The notes: generated by a model not told the origin, from the sequence alone. 64,000 bases of DNA from Parabacteroides bouchesdurhonensis (GCF_900186615.1 NZ_LT896588.1:2838559-2902558), one strand, 5' to 3'. Numbered from the stretch's first letter, positions 1 through 8,822 are shown. Made by a program: numbers and translations.

Positions 1-316
1 CTACTTCCGGATGTCCCGGAGTAATGCTGCCCCACTGGCGGAATTGTTTTAATTCATCTAAGGTGTATTTGCCGGATAGGGCAAGTACGGAATAGAGCAT
101 GGGAGACATGTGTCCCGGATCGAGGAAGAAACGGTCTCTGCCTTCCCATTTCGGGTTCTTAGGATCGTACACTAAAAATTCGGAGAACAGTACGTTTATA
201 AAATCGGCACCGCCCATTGCACCCCCCGGATGTCCAGATTTGGCTTTCTCTACCATAGAAGCAGCTAAAATACGGATATTGTCGGCCGCTCTATTCATTA
301 TTTTAATATCGTTCAT
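1..316 (-). CDS. tkt: Transketolase, N-terminal part (runs off window)
   Basis: This is the first 105 codons of a transketolase, the thiamine-diphosphate enzyme of the non-oxidative pentose phosphate pathway. Translating the minus strand from the ATG at 316 gives MNDIKIMNRAADNIRI, followed by the segments KAKSGHPGGAMGG and DPGHMSPMLYS. These match the N-terminal substrate- and ThDP-binding part of bacterial transketolases. The frame stays open to base 1, so the remaining roughly 560 residues lie outside the window. A good Bacteroidota promoter lies just upstream (343-369). Confidence 0.93.
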   Translation of the reverse strand, partial: MNDIKIMNRAADNIRILAASMVEKAKSGHPGGAMGGADFINVLFSEFLVYDPKNPKWEGRDRFFLDPGHMSPMLYSVLALSGKYTLDELKQFRQWGSITPGHPEV

Positions 317-342
317 TTTGATGAATTATTACTTTATGTGCG

Positions 343-369
343 CAAAGATAATTAAACTCTTTGTATCAA
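343..369 (-). promoter_or_regulatory. Promoter of transketolase gene
   Basis: On the minus strand an exact TAnnTTTG -7 box (TATCTTTG, 350 to 343) is preceded by a TTG -33 element (369 to 367) with 16 bp between. The box ends 27 bp upstream of the transketolase ATG. This fits the Bacteroidota sigma-ABfr consensus. Confidence 0.6.
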
Positions 370-524
370 TTAGTATATAAGTCAAACAATTCAATTTTGC
401 GAAAGGTTTCTAAATCCGACTTGTTTTTGTAGAATGGCCTGATTCTAACTGAAATGGTTGAGAGAGAATGATTTTTTTTCTGTATTTAAAGAAATAAAAA
501 TCTTTTTCTATATTTACAGAATTA

Positions 525-547
525 AAAGACCCTATAAATTGAATACT
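525..547 (+). repeat. Left copy of 23-bp direct repeat flanking DUF1016 gene
   Basis: The 23 bases here (beginning AAAGACCCTATAAATTG) recur identically at 1573-1595, 1048 bp downstream, where they encode the last codons of the DUF1016 protein. In the same reading frame this left copy also spells the tail KDPIN-stop, preceded by only a few sense codons. It may be the scar of an earlier gene end or the edge of an inserted cassette. Confidence 0.85.
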
Positions 548-561
548 GATAGATTTATATA

Positions 562-1590
562 ATGAATAAAGAGATTACTACTACCATTGATGATAACGAA
601 TACTCGTTAATACTGCAACAGGCCGTTGCAGTAATTCATTCGGTGCGAACTACTATCGCCCGCCAGATAAATAATACTGTTAATTCTGCATATTGGAATA
701 TCGGAAAACTACTCTTTGATAAACATTTAGAGGGGGGATATGGTAGTGGTGTAGTCAAAAGATTGTCGGTTGATTTAAAAGCCGAGTTTCCAGACATGGG
801 ATTGTCGCCCCGTAATCTTTGGTACATGAAACGCTATTATGAACTTTATTATCAGGCGGATATAAAAGTGCAACAAAGCGTTGCACTTTTACCGTGGGGG
901 CATAATACGCTGCTTATTGACAAGGAATTGCCCCTGGAGCAAGTATTGTTTTATTCTCAGGAAGCTATACAGAAAGGGTGGAAGAAAGAATTATTGCTAA
1001 ATGCTATTAAAATGAATACATATGCTATCCGCCAACAACAACTTAAAAGTAATAATTTCGATGTTGCATTACCAGAATCTCAAGTAGATTATGCAAATGA
1101 AGTATTTCGGAGTTCTTACAATTTAGGATTCCTAGGAATAACAGAACCTGTTAAAGAGTTGGAGTTGGAAAAACGATTAGTTGTCAAAATCAAGTCGTTT
1201 TTATTGGAGTTAGGCAGAGGGTTTAGCTTTATTGGTAATCAGTATCGTTTGGAATATAATAATAAAGAGTATTTCGTGGATATGCTTTTCTTTCACCGAG
1301 GGCTTCGGGCACTGGTTGCTGTTGAATTGAAAATCGGTGCCTTTCAAGCAGAGTATGTAGGTAAAATGAATCTTTATCTTTCGTTACTTGATCGTTTGGA
1401 AAAAGGAGCGGATGAGAACCCGTCAATAGGCATTATTCTTTGTGCTGATAAGAATCATCTGGATGTAGAGATTGCTTTACAGGATGTAAATAAGCCGATT
1501 GGAGTTGCAGAATATCAATTGTTATTGCCGAAAGAGGAGTTGCAAGCATTGATTTTGCAAGAGATAAATTCTAAAGACCCTATAAATTGA
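562..1590 (+). CDS. DUF1016/YhcG-family PDDEXK nuclease
   Basis: The 342-residue protein belongs to the DUF1016 (YhcG) family. It has an N-terminal DUF1016_N helical domain (about 15-160, with SPRNLWYMKRYY) and a C-terminal PDDEXK nuclease-like domain (about 190-330). Candidate catalytic residues are the Asp of YFVDMLFFH and the E-x-K of AVELKIG. Family members are found near restriction-modification genes and mobile elements, but the reaction and target are not established for this one. It stands alone and is bounded by identical 23-bp direct repeats, one overlapping its stop codon, which suggests acquisition as a cassette. The start follows an AT-rich leader without a strong ribosome binding site. 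Confidence 0.87.
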   Translation: MNKEITTTIDDNEYSLILQQAVAVIHSVRTTIARQINNTVNSAYWNIGKLLFDKHLEGGYGSGVVKRLSVDLKAEFPDMGLSPRNLWYMKRYYELYYQADIKVQQSVALLPWGHNTLLIDKELPLEQVLFYSQEAIQKGWKKELLLNAIKMNTYAIRQQQLKSNNFDVALPESQVDYANEVFRSSYNLGFLGITEPVKELELEKRLVVKIKSFLLELGRGFSFIGNQYRLEYNNKEYFVDMLFFHRGLRALVAVELKIGAFQAEYVGKMNLYLSLLDRLEKGADENPSIGIILCADKNHLDVEIALQDVNKPIGVAEYQLLLPKEELQALILQEINSKDPIN

Positions 1591-1595
1591 ATACT
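1573..1595 (+). repeat. Right copy of 23-bp direct repeat
   Basis: Identical to 525-547. It encodes the final KDPIN-stop of the DUF1016 protein and runs 5 bp past the stop codon. The pair brackets the gene exactly. Confidence 0.85.
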
Positions 1596-1615
1596 AATAA
1601 CAAGGAGAAATAAAA

Positions 1616-2194
1616 ATGAATATCAGGTTTGCAACTGTTGCCGATAGTGTATCGTTATTAAATATCTATGCTCAATATATAGATACTCCGATCACTTTTG
1701 AATGTTCACTTCCTTCAGAGCAGGAATTTGCCGAACGTATCCGAAGCATTTCAAATGAATATCCATATCTGGTATGTGAGGAAAATGAGGAGATTATAGG
1801 ATATGCTTATGCGCATCGTTTGAAGGAACGTGAAGCGTATCAATGGGATGCGGAACTGTCGGTTTATCTGGATAAGCGTTATACTTCAAAAGGGTTGGGA
1901 CGAAAGCTGTATTGTATTTTAATGGAGATATTGAAACTGCAAAGAGTAAAAACTGTCTATGGCTTAGTTACCATACCGAATGTGAAGAGTGAGAAGCTTC
2001 ACTTGTCATTAGGTTTCAAATGTGCCGGAACGTATCACAATACCGGTTATAAGAGCGGTGCATGGCATGATGTGTCCTGGTTTGAAAAGGAAATAGCGCC
2101 TTACCAACCGGAACCTGCGCCTCTTTTATCCATACAGGAAATCCCGAAAGAGAAACTGGAAGGAATATTAAGGAACGCAGAATACACAGATTAA
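1616..2194 (+). CDS. GNAT family N-acetyltransferase (phosphinothricin acetyltransferase-like)
   Basis: A 192-residue acetyl-CoA-dependent N-acyltransferase. The first 165 residues form one GNAT fold: an N-terminal MNIRFATVADSVSLL, the central YAHRLKEREAYQWDAELSVYL typical of the phosphinothricin acetyltransferase (Pat/YncA) branch, the acetyl-CoA loop in SKGLGRKLY (Q/R-x-x-G-x-G/A type), and the GFKCAGTYHNTGYKSG tail that lines the acceptor site. The true substrate in gut bacteria is unknown; methionine derivatives or toxic amino acid analogues are common for this branch. An AAGGAG ribosome binding site precedes the ATG. The last about 25 residues extend past the usual domain. Confidence 0.88.
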   Translation: MNIRFATVADSVSLLNIYAQYIDTPITFECSLPSEQEFAERIRSISNEYPYLVCEENEEIIGYAYAHRLKEREAYQWDAELSVYLDKRYTSKGLGRKLYCILMEILKLQRVKTVYGLVTIPNVKSEKLHLSLGFKCAGTYHNTGYKSGAWHDVSWFEKEIAPYQPEPAPLLSIQEIPKEKLEGILRNAEYTD

Positions 2195-2261
2195 CGCAGA
2201 TCATATTATTGTTGAAAATAGATATGCGTCGGTCTGTGTAGTCTGCATCCGGGCTATTTTA

Positions 2262-3422
2262 TTAGCATAGTTTTCTGGAACCGTCGCTGATTACTACGTC
2301 GTACACTTTCGGTTTACGTCCGTATTTAGCTTGGTATGCGGCAGTTGCTTCGGTTATGAAGGCATCGTATTTATCGTCTTTTACCAGGTTGATTGTACAG
2401 CCTCCGAATCCGCCGCCCATCACGCGTGAACCGGTAACACCGCATTGCTTGGCTATGTCGTTCAGGAAGTCCAGTTCTTCACAGCTTACTTCATACAACT
2501 TGCTCATGCCGTAGTGTGTTTCGTACATTTTCTGTCCTACCGTTTCGTAATCGCCTTTTTCCAGAGCATCGCAAACGTCTAATACGCGCTGTATCTCTTC
2601 AATTACATATTCGGCACGCATATAATCTTCGGCAGAGATGTCGCCTTTTACTTCTTCCAGCCAGCCCATATTGGCATCACGCAGGAATTCTACATGCGGA
2701 TGTTTTTTCTGTATGGCGGCAACAGCTCTCTCACATGACTCACGACGTTTGTTATAAGCGGAAGAGGCTAATTCATGCTTAACCACCGAATCCAACAATA
2801 CCAGCTTGTAGCCTACCGGATTGAATGGGAAATATTGATATTCCAATGAACGGCAATCCAAACGGATCAAACTGCCTGCCTTACCGAATACAGAAGCGAA
2901 CTGGTCCATGATACCGCAGTTCACACCGCAATAATTATGTTCCGTTGCTTGTCCTATTTTAGCTAATTCGAATTTATCGAGTTTGCAATCGAACATTTCG
3001 TTTAAAGCATAAGCGTATGTGCTCTCCAATGCGGCCGAAGAAGACATGCCTGCTCCCAGAGGAACATCGCCTGCAAAGGCTGTATTGAATCCGCCTATCT
3101 TACCACCCCGTTTGATTATTTCACGGCATACGCCGAAGATATATCTGGCCCAGCTTGCACGTGGAGCGTCTTCTTCGTTCAATCCGAATTCTACATAATC
3201 TTTCAGGTCGATGGAATAGGCGCGAACCTTGTCCGTTCCGTTTATCTTGATTTCGGCAATCATACCTTTGTCTACAGCACCCGGAAATACAAAACCTCCA
3301 TTGTAGTCGGTATGTTCGCCTATTAAGTTAATACGTCCCGGTGATGCGTATACTGATCCTGTTGTTCCGTCAAAATGTTTGATGAAACGACTTCTTACAA
3401 ATTCTATATCCATGTTATTCAT
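2262..3422 (-). CDS. galK: Galactokinase
   Basis: Phosphorylates alpha-D-galactose to galactose-1-phosphate with ATP, the entry step of the Leloir pathway, in the cytoplasm. The 386 residues match the usual GHMP-kinase galactokinase length. The galactokinase signature (GRINLIGEHTDYNGG) is near residue 30, the ATP-binding GHMP motif (PLGAGMSSSAALE) near 130, and the C-terminal GGGFGGC motif near 345. It is last in a minus-strand run of galM, sugar transporter and galK, so one operon takes galactose from uptake through mutarotation to phosphorylation. A hairpin lies in the 107-bp gap to the transporter. Start at 3422; a second ATG at 3413 is possible. Confidence 0.97.
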   Translation of the reverse strand: MNNMDIEFVRSRFIKHFDGTTGSVYASPGRINLIGEHTDYNGGFVFPGAVDKGMIAEIKINGTDKVRAYSIDLKDYVEFGLNEEDAPRASWARYIFGVCREIIKRGGKIGGFNTAFAGDVPLGAGMSSSAALESTYAYALNEMFDCKLDKFELAKIGQATEHNYCGVNCGIMDQFASVFGKAGSLIRLDCRSLEYQYFPFNPVGYKLVLLDSVVKHELASSAYNKRRESCERAVAAIQKKHPHVEFLRDANMGWLEEVKGDISAEDYMRAEYVIEEIQRVLDVCDALEKGDYETVGQKMYETHYGMSKLYEVSCEELDFLNDIAKQCGVTGSRVMGGGFGGCTINLVKDDKYDAFITEATAAYQAKYGRKPKVYDVVISDGSRKLC

Positions 3423-3456
3423 GTTTTTATAAAGTTAAATTCAATATCGTTAAATG

Positions 3457-3504
3457 AAGAAGATTAGTTAAGTTTCATAATCAGATGCCTTAACTAATCT
3501 TCTT
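3457..3504. terminator. Intergenic hairpin between sugar transporter and galK
   Basis: Perfect 16-bp arms (3457-3472 and 3489-3504, core AGATTAGTTAAG and its complement) with a 16-nt loop lie between the transporter stop and the galK start. T-tracts are weak on either side, so it may attenuate or stabilise mRNA rather than fully terminate. Confidence 0.55.
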
Positions 3505-3529
3505 TTCAATATCCGTTTTTAATAAATGA

Positions 3530-4807
3530 TTATTCTACCGGAATATCTTTATTTACGTTCTTACTACCTATTAACGCATAGTACAGGATATAAGCAAGAC
3601 CCAGGATAATTACCCAGAAACTTCCTATAAAGCCGCAACCGTCTGCTACAGCGCCCTGAATCAAAGGCAGGATACCGCCACCGCAAACCATTACCATGAA
3701 GATACCGGAAGCAGCTGCCGTATATTTACCCAAACCTTCTACTGCAAGGTTAAAGATACCTCCCCACATAATAGATGTACACAAACCGCAAAGGGCCATA
3801 AACATGATTCCTACCGGAACTTCCACCATACCGAAGGAGATATCCGACAAGAATACCGGCATGCTTACTTTTGTGCTTTCCGGAGAGAAGATGGCTATCA
3901 GGATAAATACAATACCTATTGTAGCGGCAGTTATCAACATCGCCTTACTGGATATTTTAGCACCCAGCGATGCACCGGCCAGACGGCCAACCATCATCAA
4001 GAACCAATAAGTACCAACCAGTGAACCGGCGATAGTTGCGTCGATGCCGATTTCAGGAGAAGTGGCAAACAGGTTCATAAAATTAGGAATACCAACTTCA
4101 ACACCTACGTACAGGAAGATGGCTATTGTACCTAAAATGAAGTGACGGAAAGATAGCGCACTGTGTTTGTCTGGTGTCTTAGGTCCTTCGTGAGCTTTCT
4201 CCATGTGAGGTTCAGGAATGTCCATAATGAACAATACGATGAATACAACAGCGAAGATACCCATTGCAAGGAACAATGCTGGGTTGGCATTACTGATCTG
4301 TGCCTTAGCAGCGTCACCAATCAGGTAACCTACCAATACCGGAACGATTGTTGCACCGATAGAGTTTACAGAACCTGCAACCTGAATCAACTGGTTACCT
4401 TTGTTTCCGCCACCGCCTAAAGTATTCAACATCGGGTTTACTACTGTGTTCAACATACACATAGAGAAACCGGATACGAAAGCACCTGTCAGATAAACGG
4501 CATAACTTCCCACTACACCCGACAGATAAGAAATAGCTACACCGCAAAAACCTACGATAATAGCCAACAAAGCTGTTTTCTTGTAGCCGATCTTCTGCAA
4601 CAACAAACCGGCCGGAATACCCATAAAGGCATAAGCAATAAAGTTTGCAGCGTTACCCAACTGTGACATGAAGTTGCTGGCTGCGAATTGATTTTTAACG
4701 ATAACGCCAAATGGGTTTTGTAAACCTGTTACAAATGATATCATGAAGAACAAAGCCACCATCATGATAATTGGCAACGTGTAATTTTTTTGTTTGGTAG
4801 ATTCCAT
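3530..4807 (-). CDS. Glucose/galactose MFS transporter (FucP/GluP family)
   Basis: A 425-residue inner-membrane transporter of the FucP/GluP (FGHS) branch of the major facilitator superfamily, probably a cation symporter bringing galactose or glucose into the cell. The sequence is almost wholly hydrophobic with about 12 membrane segments. The family features are visible: FMISFVTGLQNPFG in helix 1, GIPAGLLLQKIGYKK in the loop 2-3 motif, and MLNTVVNPMLNTLGGGG in the first half. It sits between galM (35 bp upstream) and galK (107 bp downstream) on the same strand, which makes galactose the likeliest substrate. Confidence 0.92.
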   Translation of the reverse strand: MESTKQKNYTLPIIMMVALFFMISFVTGLQNPFGVIVKNQFAASNFMSQLGNAANFIAYAFMGIPAGLLLQKIGYKKTALLAIIVGFCGVAISYLSGVVGSYAVYLTGAFVSGFSMCMLNTVVNPMLNTLGGGGNKGNQLIQVAGSVNSIGATIVPVLVGYLIGDAAKAQISNANPALFLAMGIFAVVFIVLFIMDIPEPHMEKAHEGPKTPDKHSALSFRHFILGTIAIFLYVGVEVGIPNFMNLFATSPEIGIDATIAGSLVGTYWFLMMVGRLAGASLGAKISSKAMLITAATIGIVFILIAIFSPESTKVSMPVFLSDISFGMVEVPVGIMFMALCGLCTSIMWGGIFNLAVEGLGKYTAAASGIFMVMVCGGGILPLIQGAVADGCGFIGSFWVIILGLAYILYYALIGSKNVNKDIPVE

Positions 4808-4842
4808 TGTTTTTTAATGTTTTTGATTTATTGAATAATAAT

Positions 4843-5922
4843 TTATTTTTCCGTATTGAATTTGTATATCGTGGTACTGTTGAATATCTCGTCCGGACGG
4901 AGTAGGGTAGAGGGATACTCCGGTTTGTTCGGACTGTCCGGATAGTGTTGTGTTTCCAGGCATAGTGCGGCACGTTCGGGATAACGCTGTCCGTTTTTCC
5001 CTTCAAAGTTTCCGGTCATCCAGTTTCCAGTATACAGCTGAACTCCCGGTTGTGTGGTATATACCTCCATCACGATTCCTGTTTTCGGAGAGACGCAATG
5101 TGCGCAAAATGCCAGTTCGTCTCCTTCTTTATTTAATATGTACGTGTGATCGTAGCCTTTTCCGAAGATAAGTTGTTCGAAGTTTTCGTTAATACGTTCG
5201 CCAACCTCATGTGGTGTGCGGAAGTCCATCGGAGTTCCTTCCACTTTTTCTTTCGGACCGTATGGAATAGCCGTGTCATCAGTAGGCAGGTAATAATCTG
5301 CATTGATAGTCAGTACATGATCTCCTATATAAGGATCACCTGCTCCTGATAAATTGAAATATGAATGATTGGTGAGGTTCAGAACGGTAGGTTTGTCGGT
5401 TACGGCATGGTAGGAAATAACTACTTCGTTATCGTCGGTCAGGTGATAGGTTACGGTTGTTTGTAACTCACCCGGGAAACCTTCCTCCCCATCTTCTGAA
5501 ATGTATTCTAATGTTACTGTTTGCAGGTCTTGTTGAAGAATATCCCATACCTGGGCATTAAAACCTTTTATACCTCCGTGCAGGCTGTTCGGACCGTTAT
5601 TGATGGCCAGTTTGTCGTAAACAATGCCATCTATAGAGAATTTCCCTTTGGCGATACGATTGCCGTAACGTCCGCAGATAGCGCCGAAATAAGGTTCTTC
5701 GGAGGTCAGATAATCATCTATGGATTTATGTCCGGTCACTACATCGGTCAACTTTCCATTTCTGTCCGGAACCATAAGGGAAACGATTTTAGCTCCGTAA
5801 TTGGTAATGGTCAGCTCTGCCCCGCTTTTATTCGTAAGGATACAAAGCTTTGTATCTTTTCCGTCTATATGTCTGTTGAAGTCAGTGACTTGCAAGCCAG
5901 ACAACGTGCGTTTGTTTTCCAT
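4843..5922 (-). CDS. galM: Aldose 1-epimerase (mutarotase)
   Basis: Interconverts beta- and alpha-D-galactose so that galactokinase receives its alpha substrate. The 359-residue protein has the GalM fold. The substrate-site pieces are visible: GRYGNRIAKGKF, NGPNSLHGG (His near 107), the NLTNHSYFNLSG motif carrying the catalytic His near 184, and the late ALCLETQHYPDSPN segment with the catalytic Glu. It has no signal peptide, so it is probably cytoplasmic. First gene of the minus-strand galM-transporter-galK operon. Confidence 0.95.
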   Translation of the reverse strand: MENKRTLSGLQVTDFNRHIDGKDTKLCILTNKSGAELTITNYGAKIVSLMVPDRNGKLTDVVTGHKSIDDYLTSEEPYFGAICGRYGNRIAKGKFSIDGIVYDKLAINNGPNSLHGGIKGFNAQVWDILQQDLQTVTLEYISEDGEEGFPGELQTTVTYHLTDDNEVVISYHAVTDKPTVLNLTNHSYFNLSGAGDPYIGDHVLTINADYYLPTDDTAIPYGPKEKVEGTPMDFRTPHEVGERINENFEQLIFGKGYDHTYILNKEGDELAFCAHCVSPKTGIVMEVYTTQPGVQLYTGNWMTGNFEGKNGQRYPERAALCLETQHYPDSPNKPEYPSTLLRPDEIFNSTTIYKFNTEK

Positions 5923-6044
5923 GTGTATTTGTCAATTATTCAAAATTGAGTGTAAATGTAACTTTCTTCTTTGTATTAGTGTAACATATAAACAATGTTT
6001 TAGAGCATGATTTCCGGTTTAAAGGCGATTATTATGAACAAAAG

Positions 6045-6077
6045 TTTGCTATTTTGCCTTGGTTTAGTGTACTTTTG
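6045..6077 (+). promoter_or_regulatory. Promoter for sugar MFS transporter gene
   Basis: A TTTG -33 element (6045-6048) and an exact TAnnTTTG -7 element (TACTTTTG, 6070-6077) are separated by 21 bp. The start codon at 6132 is about 55 bp downstream. It lies between the divergent galM and MFS genes. Confidence 0.7.
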
Positions 6078-6131
6078 CTATCCGGAATGATATTTATATA
6101 TTTTATGTCAAAAATAATAATTTAAGTGATT

Positions 6132-7349
6132 ATGGAAAAATCAAACTCTACTCCAAAAGGGTATGTTTTCCCTTTGGTTGTAATCGGCATCTTGTTCTTC
6201 ATGATAGGATTTGCCCTTGGTATTAACGGCCTTATTGTACCTTTCCTGCGTACGGCGCTCGATCTGACTACGGCGGAATCTTACCTGGTACTTGCTGCCA
6301 CATTTTCAACATTTGTAATTTTCGGTTATCCTTCCGGTCTCGTTATTAAAGCGATAGGGTATAAGAAAACAATGATTTTATCTTTCTTTTTCTTTGCAAT
6401 CGGATTATACCTGTTTATTCCGTCTGCCCAGAATCACAGTTTTGCCATGTTCCTGCTGGCTTCCTTTATCAGTGGTATCGGCAATACCATGTTGCAGGCT
6501 GCCGTAAATCCGTATATTACGATTTTAGGACCGTTGGAAAGCGCTGCCACCCGTATGAGTATGATGGGAATCGCTAATAAAGCGGCTTGGGCTATTGCTC
6601 CTATATTTTTAGGCATATTTTTGAACCTGAGTGATGTACAGCTTGGCGATATGACACTTCCTTTCTATATGATTTCCGGTATTTTTGTTTTACTCGGGAT
6701 CGTGGTTGCATTTGTCCCGCTGCCGGAAGTGAAGGCAGAAGGCGAAGACGAATCGGATGCGGAAGCTGTTGCTTCGTCTTATGCTGCAAATAAAACAAGT
6801 ATCTGGCAGTTCCCTCACCTGATTTTGGGTCTGATTACCTTATTATTCTATGTCGGTGTCGAAACACTGGCGATGGCAAGTATTGTAGACTATGCCAAAT
6901 GGATCGGATTGGATAATCCGCAAACCTATACATCTTATACGGTAATCGGTATGGTAATCGGTTATCTGGTGGGAGTATTCTTTATACCTAAATATCTTTC
7001 TCAGGAGAGAGCCATGTTTATTTGCGCTATTATCGGTTTGGTCAGTTCCTTGCTGGTCGTTTTAACTCCGGTAACCGTTTCTATCTGGTTCGTAGCCGTG
7101 TTAGGTTTGGCAAACTCATTAATGTGGCCGGCTTTATGGCCGATGGCAATGAAAGACCTTGGTAAATTTACCAAAACAGGCTCTTCCTTGTTGGTTATGG
7201 CTATTGTGGGTGGAGCTATTTTCCCGCTATTGTTCGGATGGCTTGCCGACGAGTTTGGCAATTTGCAACAGGCTTATTGGATTTGTTTCCCCACTTACCT
7301 GCTCATATTCTATTATGCGATAGCAGGTCATAAAATACGCATTCGATAA
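6132..7349 (+). CDS. Sugar MFS transporter (FucP/GluP/NagP-like)
   Basis: A second transporter of the FucP/GluP family, 405 residues, with about 12 predicted membrane segments. Landmarks are FMIGFALGINGLIVPFLR in helix 1, GYPSGLVIKAIGYKK after helix 2, and MLQAAVNPYITILGP. It resembles the transporter at 3530-4807 in layout but is clearly diverged, so its substrate may be another monosaccharide such as glucose or N-acetylglucosamine. It is divergent from the gal operon and has its own promoter and terminator, so it is a single-gene unit. ATG at 6132 is preferred over the GTG at 6126. Confidence 0.88.
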   Translation: MEKSNSTPKGYVFPLVVIGILFFMIGFALGINGLIVPFLRTALDLTTAESYLVLAATFSTFVIFGYPSGLVIKAIGYKKTMILSFFFFAIGLYLFIPSAQNHSFAMFLLASFISGIGNTMLQAAVNPYITILGPLESAATRMSMMGIANKAAWAIAPIFLGIFLNLSDVQLGDMTLPFYMISGIFVLLGIVVAFVPLPEVKAEGEDESDAEAVASSYAANKTSIWQFPHLILGLITLLFYVGVETLAMASIVDYAKWIGLDNPQTYTSYTVIGMVIGYLVGVFFIPKYLSQERAMFICAIIGLVSSLLVVLTPVTVSIWFVAVLGLANSLMWPALWPMAMKDLGKFTKTGSSLLVMAIVGGAIFPLLFGWLADEFGNLQQAYWICFPTYLLIFYYAIAGHKIRIR

Positions 7350-7420
7350 AAAAGCAAGGTATAGCGTTCTTTTTATCCTAAGTATTAAGAACCGCTACAG
7401 AATATTGAATAATAATAAAG

Positions 7421-7468
7421 AAAGGCTGCCGGAACGACTAAAAACAGTTTCCGGCAGCCTTTCTTTTG
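7421..7468 (+). terminator. Rho-independent terminator after MFS gene
   Basis: A 14-bp perfect stem (7421-7434 and 7449-7462, core GGCTGCCGGAA) with a 14-nt loop is followed by a T-rich run. It separates the metabolic genes from the recombinase and capsule region. Confidence 0.88.
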
Positions 7469-7609
7469 AAAACTAACTGTGATAGACAGTTGTTATTCTT
7501 TCCGGAAAGTTACATATTTGTGTAATCTATAATTAATAACGTGGATCAGTGGTTAAAGAAGTTAAGAAGCTAAGAAGTTACTGATTCATATAAAACTCAT
7601 TACTGTTTT

Positions 7610-8563
7610 ATGAATATTGAATGTAAAACGGCAAAGAGTTCTTATGCTAAGAATTTTTTGCAGTACATGGATTATGTGGTTCACAACAAACGTTATGCGG
7701 GAAAAGAAGGAACAGCCCGTTTATATGAAGCAACCCGTAACCGGTTCGCTTTATTTTGTCAGAACCGTTCTGTTTCTCTGAAAGGAATCAATGCCCAAGT
7801 AGTTAATTCCTTTGAAATGTATCTTCAATCCAATCACTTGAGTGTAAACTCCGTTACGAATTACATGAGCGTGTTTCGTTCCATGTATAATTGCGCTGTA
7901 ACGGAATCATTGGTTCATCCGGCAACGAATCCGTTTCAGCAACTTAAATTGCGTCCGGTATCTACACATAAAAGAGCCGTTACGATGGATGTGATAATGG
8001 ATATCGTACGTCTCGATTTAAAAAGTTCGAAGCCACTTTCTTTTGCCCGCGATTTATTTTTGTTTTCTTTTATGGCATGTGGTATGACCTTTGTCGATAT
8101 GTCTCATCTTACGAAAGGGAATATTGTTAACAACACCATTATCTACCGTCGTGTTAAAACGAAAACGGAAATACGTGTAAGCATAACAACAGGTATGCGT
8201 CGTCTTATTGATAAGTATAAAGACATGGATGATACTTATCTTTTCCCTATATTGAAGAAGGATTGCACGTACACACAGTATAAAGTAGCGCTGCGTACCT
8301 ATAATCGCCGTTTGGAACGCATAGCTTCCATGTTGCCTTATGAAATAAAACTGACCTCTTACGTAGCCCGTCACTCATGGGCAATGAGAGCTAAAGAAAA
8401 TAATTTGTCGGTAACAATGATTGGAGAAGCTTTGGGACACACGTCGGAAAAAACTACGCGTTTCTATTTAAGCAGCCTGGATCAATCCATATTGGATAAA
8501 GCGAATAAAAAGATCGTATCTGTGTTGGATAAGTGGATAATAAAGCCCTCTTGGGGTGATTGA
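7610..8563 (+). CDS. Tyrosine site-specific recombinase (capsule promoter invertase)
   Basis: A 317-residue integrase/recombinase of the Bacteroidota Tsr type: N-terminal SAM-like DNA-binding domain (about 10-100) and C-terminal catalytic domain (about 120-300). Catalytic elements seen are a beta-hairpin Lys region (RRVKTKTEIRV), the second Arg in SYVARHSWAMRA, the LGH box (GEALGHTSEKTT) and the nucleophile Tyr in RFYLSS. The usual first Arg position reads CGMTFVDM, without an obvious Arg, and the HxxR His reads Tyr (YVAR); I recall such changes in related Bacteroides invertases. Its TGA stop is the first three bases of a 29-bp inverted repeat whose partner lies 9066-9094, so it most likely flips the segment between them and thereby controls the capsule operon that follows. 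Confidence 0.9.
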   Translation: MNIECKTAKSSYAKNFLQYMDYVVHNKRYAGKEGTARLYEATRNRFALFCQNRSVSLKGINAQVVNSFEMYLQSNHLSVNSVTNYMSVFRSMYNCAVTESLVHPATNPFQQLKLRPVSTHKRAVTMDVIMDIVRLDLKSSKPLSFARDLFLFSFMACGMTFVDMSHLTKGNIVNNTIIYRRVKTKTEIRVSITTGMRRLIDKYKDMDDTYLFPILKKDCTYTQYKVALRTYNRRLERIASMLPYEIKLTSYVARHSWAMRAKENNLSVTMIGEALGHTSEKTTRFYLSSLDQSILDKANKKIVSVLDKWIIKPSWGD

Positions 8564-8589
8564 CCCTTATTTACGGAATAAGGGTCATT
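8561..8589 (+). repeat. Left inverted repeat / recombination site of invertible segment
   Basis: A 29-bp sequence that is the exact reverse complement of 9066-9094. It has an internal recombinase-core layout: 10-bp arms TGACCCTTAT and ATAAGGGTCA (8561-8570 and 8578-8587) around a 7-bp asymmetric centre TTACGGA. It begins on the stop codon of the recombinase gene. Confidence 0.93.
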
Positions 8590-8718
8590 CTTTGAATGAT
8601 TATGAAAATCATAAAAAATTCGGTGTTGGAAATACCCTATAAAATTTCCGTAAATGTATTATTTTGCAAAGTAAAAGAATAAAATTGACAAAAACGAACC
8701 AAAAGAATGTTTTGTGAT

Positions 8719-8747
8719 TGAAACATCATAATTTTTATGATGTTTCA
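8719..8747. repeat. Perfect 11-bp inverted repeat inside invertible segment
   Basis: TGAAACATCAT (8719-8729) and ATGATGTTTCA (8737-8747) with a 7-nt AT loop. It could be an operator, a leader hairpin or an accessory site for the invertase. Confidence 0.7.
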
Positions 8748-8822
8748 CAAAAATAGACGTAAAAATAAAGGATTTTTAGTCAAATTTGAACAGTAAAGCA
8801 AAAATCAACCTTGCCAATCTTC

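Noticed and set aside
2180-2260. Dispersed ACGCAGA-type repeat at the end of the acetyltransferase gene
   Set aside because: Short tandem words (ACGCAGAATACACAGATT and ACGCAGATC) are present, but there are too few copies in this window to call a repeat element.
8561-8589. Left inverted repeat as a plain terminator for the recombinase gene
   Set aside because: It lacks a T-run, and its exact partner 477 bp away, with the recombinase next to it, is better explained as an inversion site.
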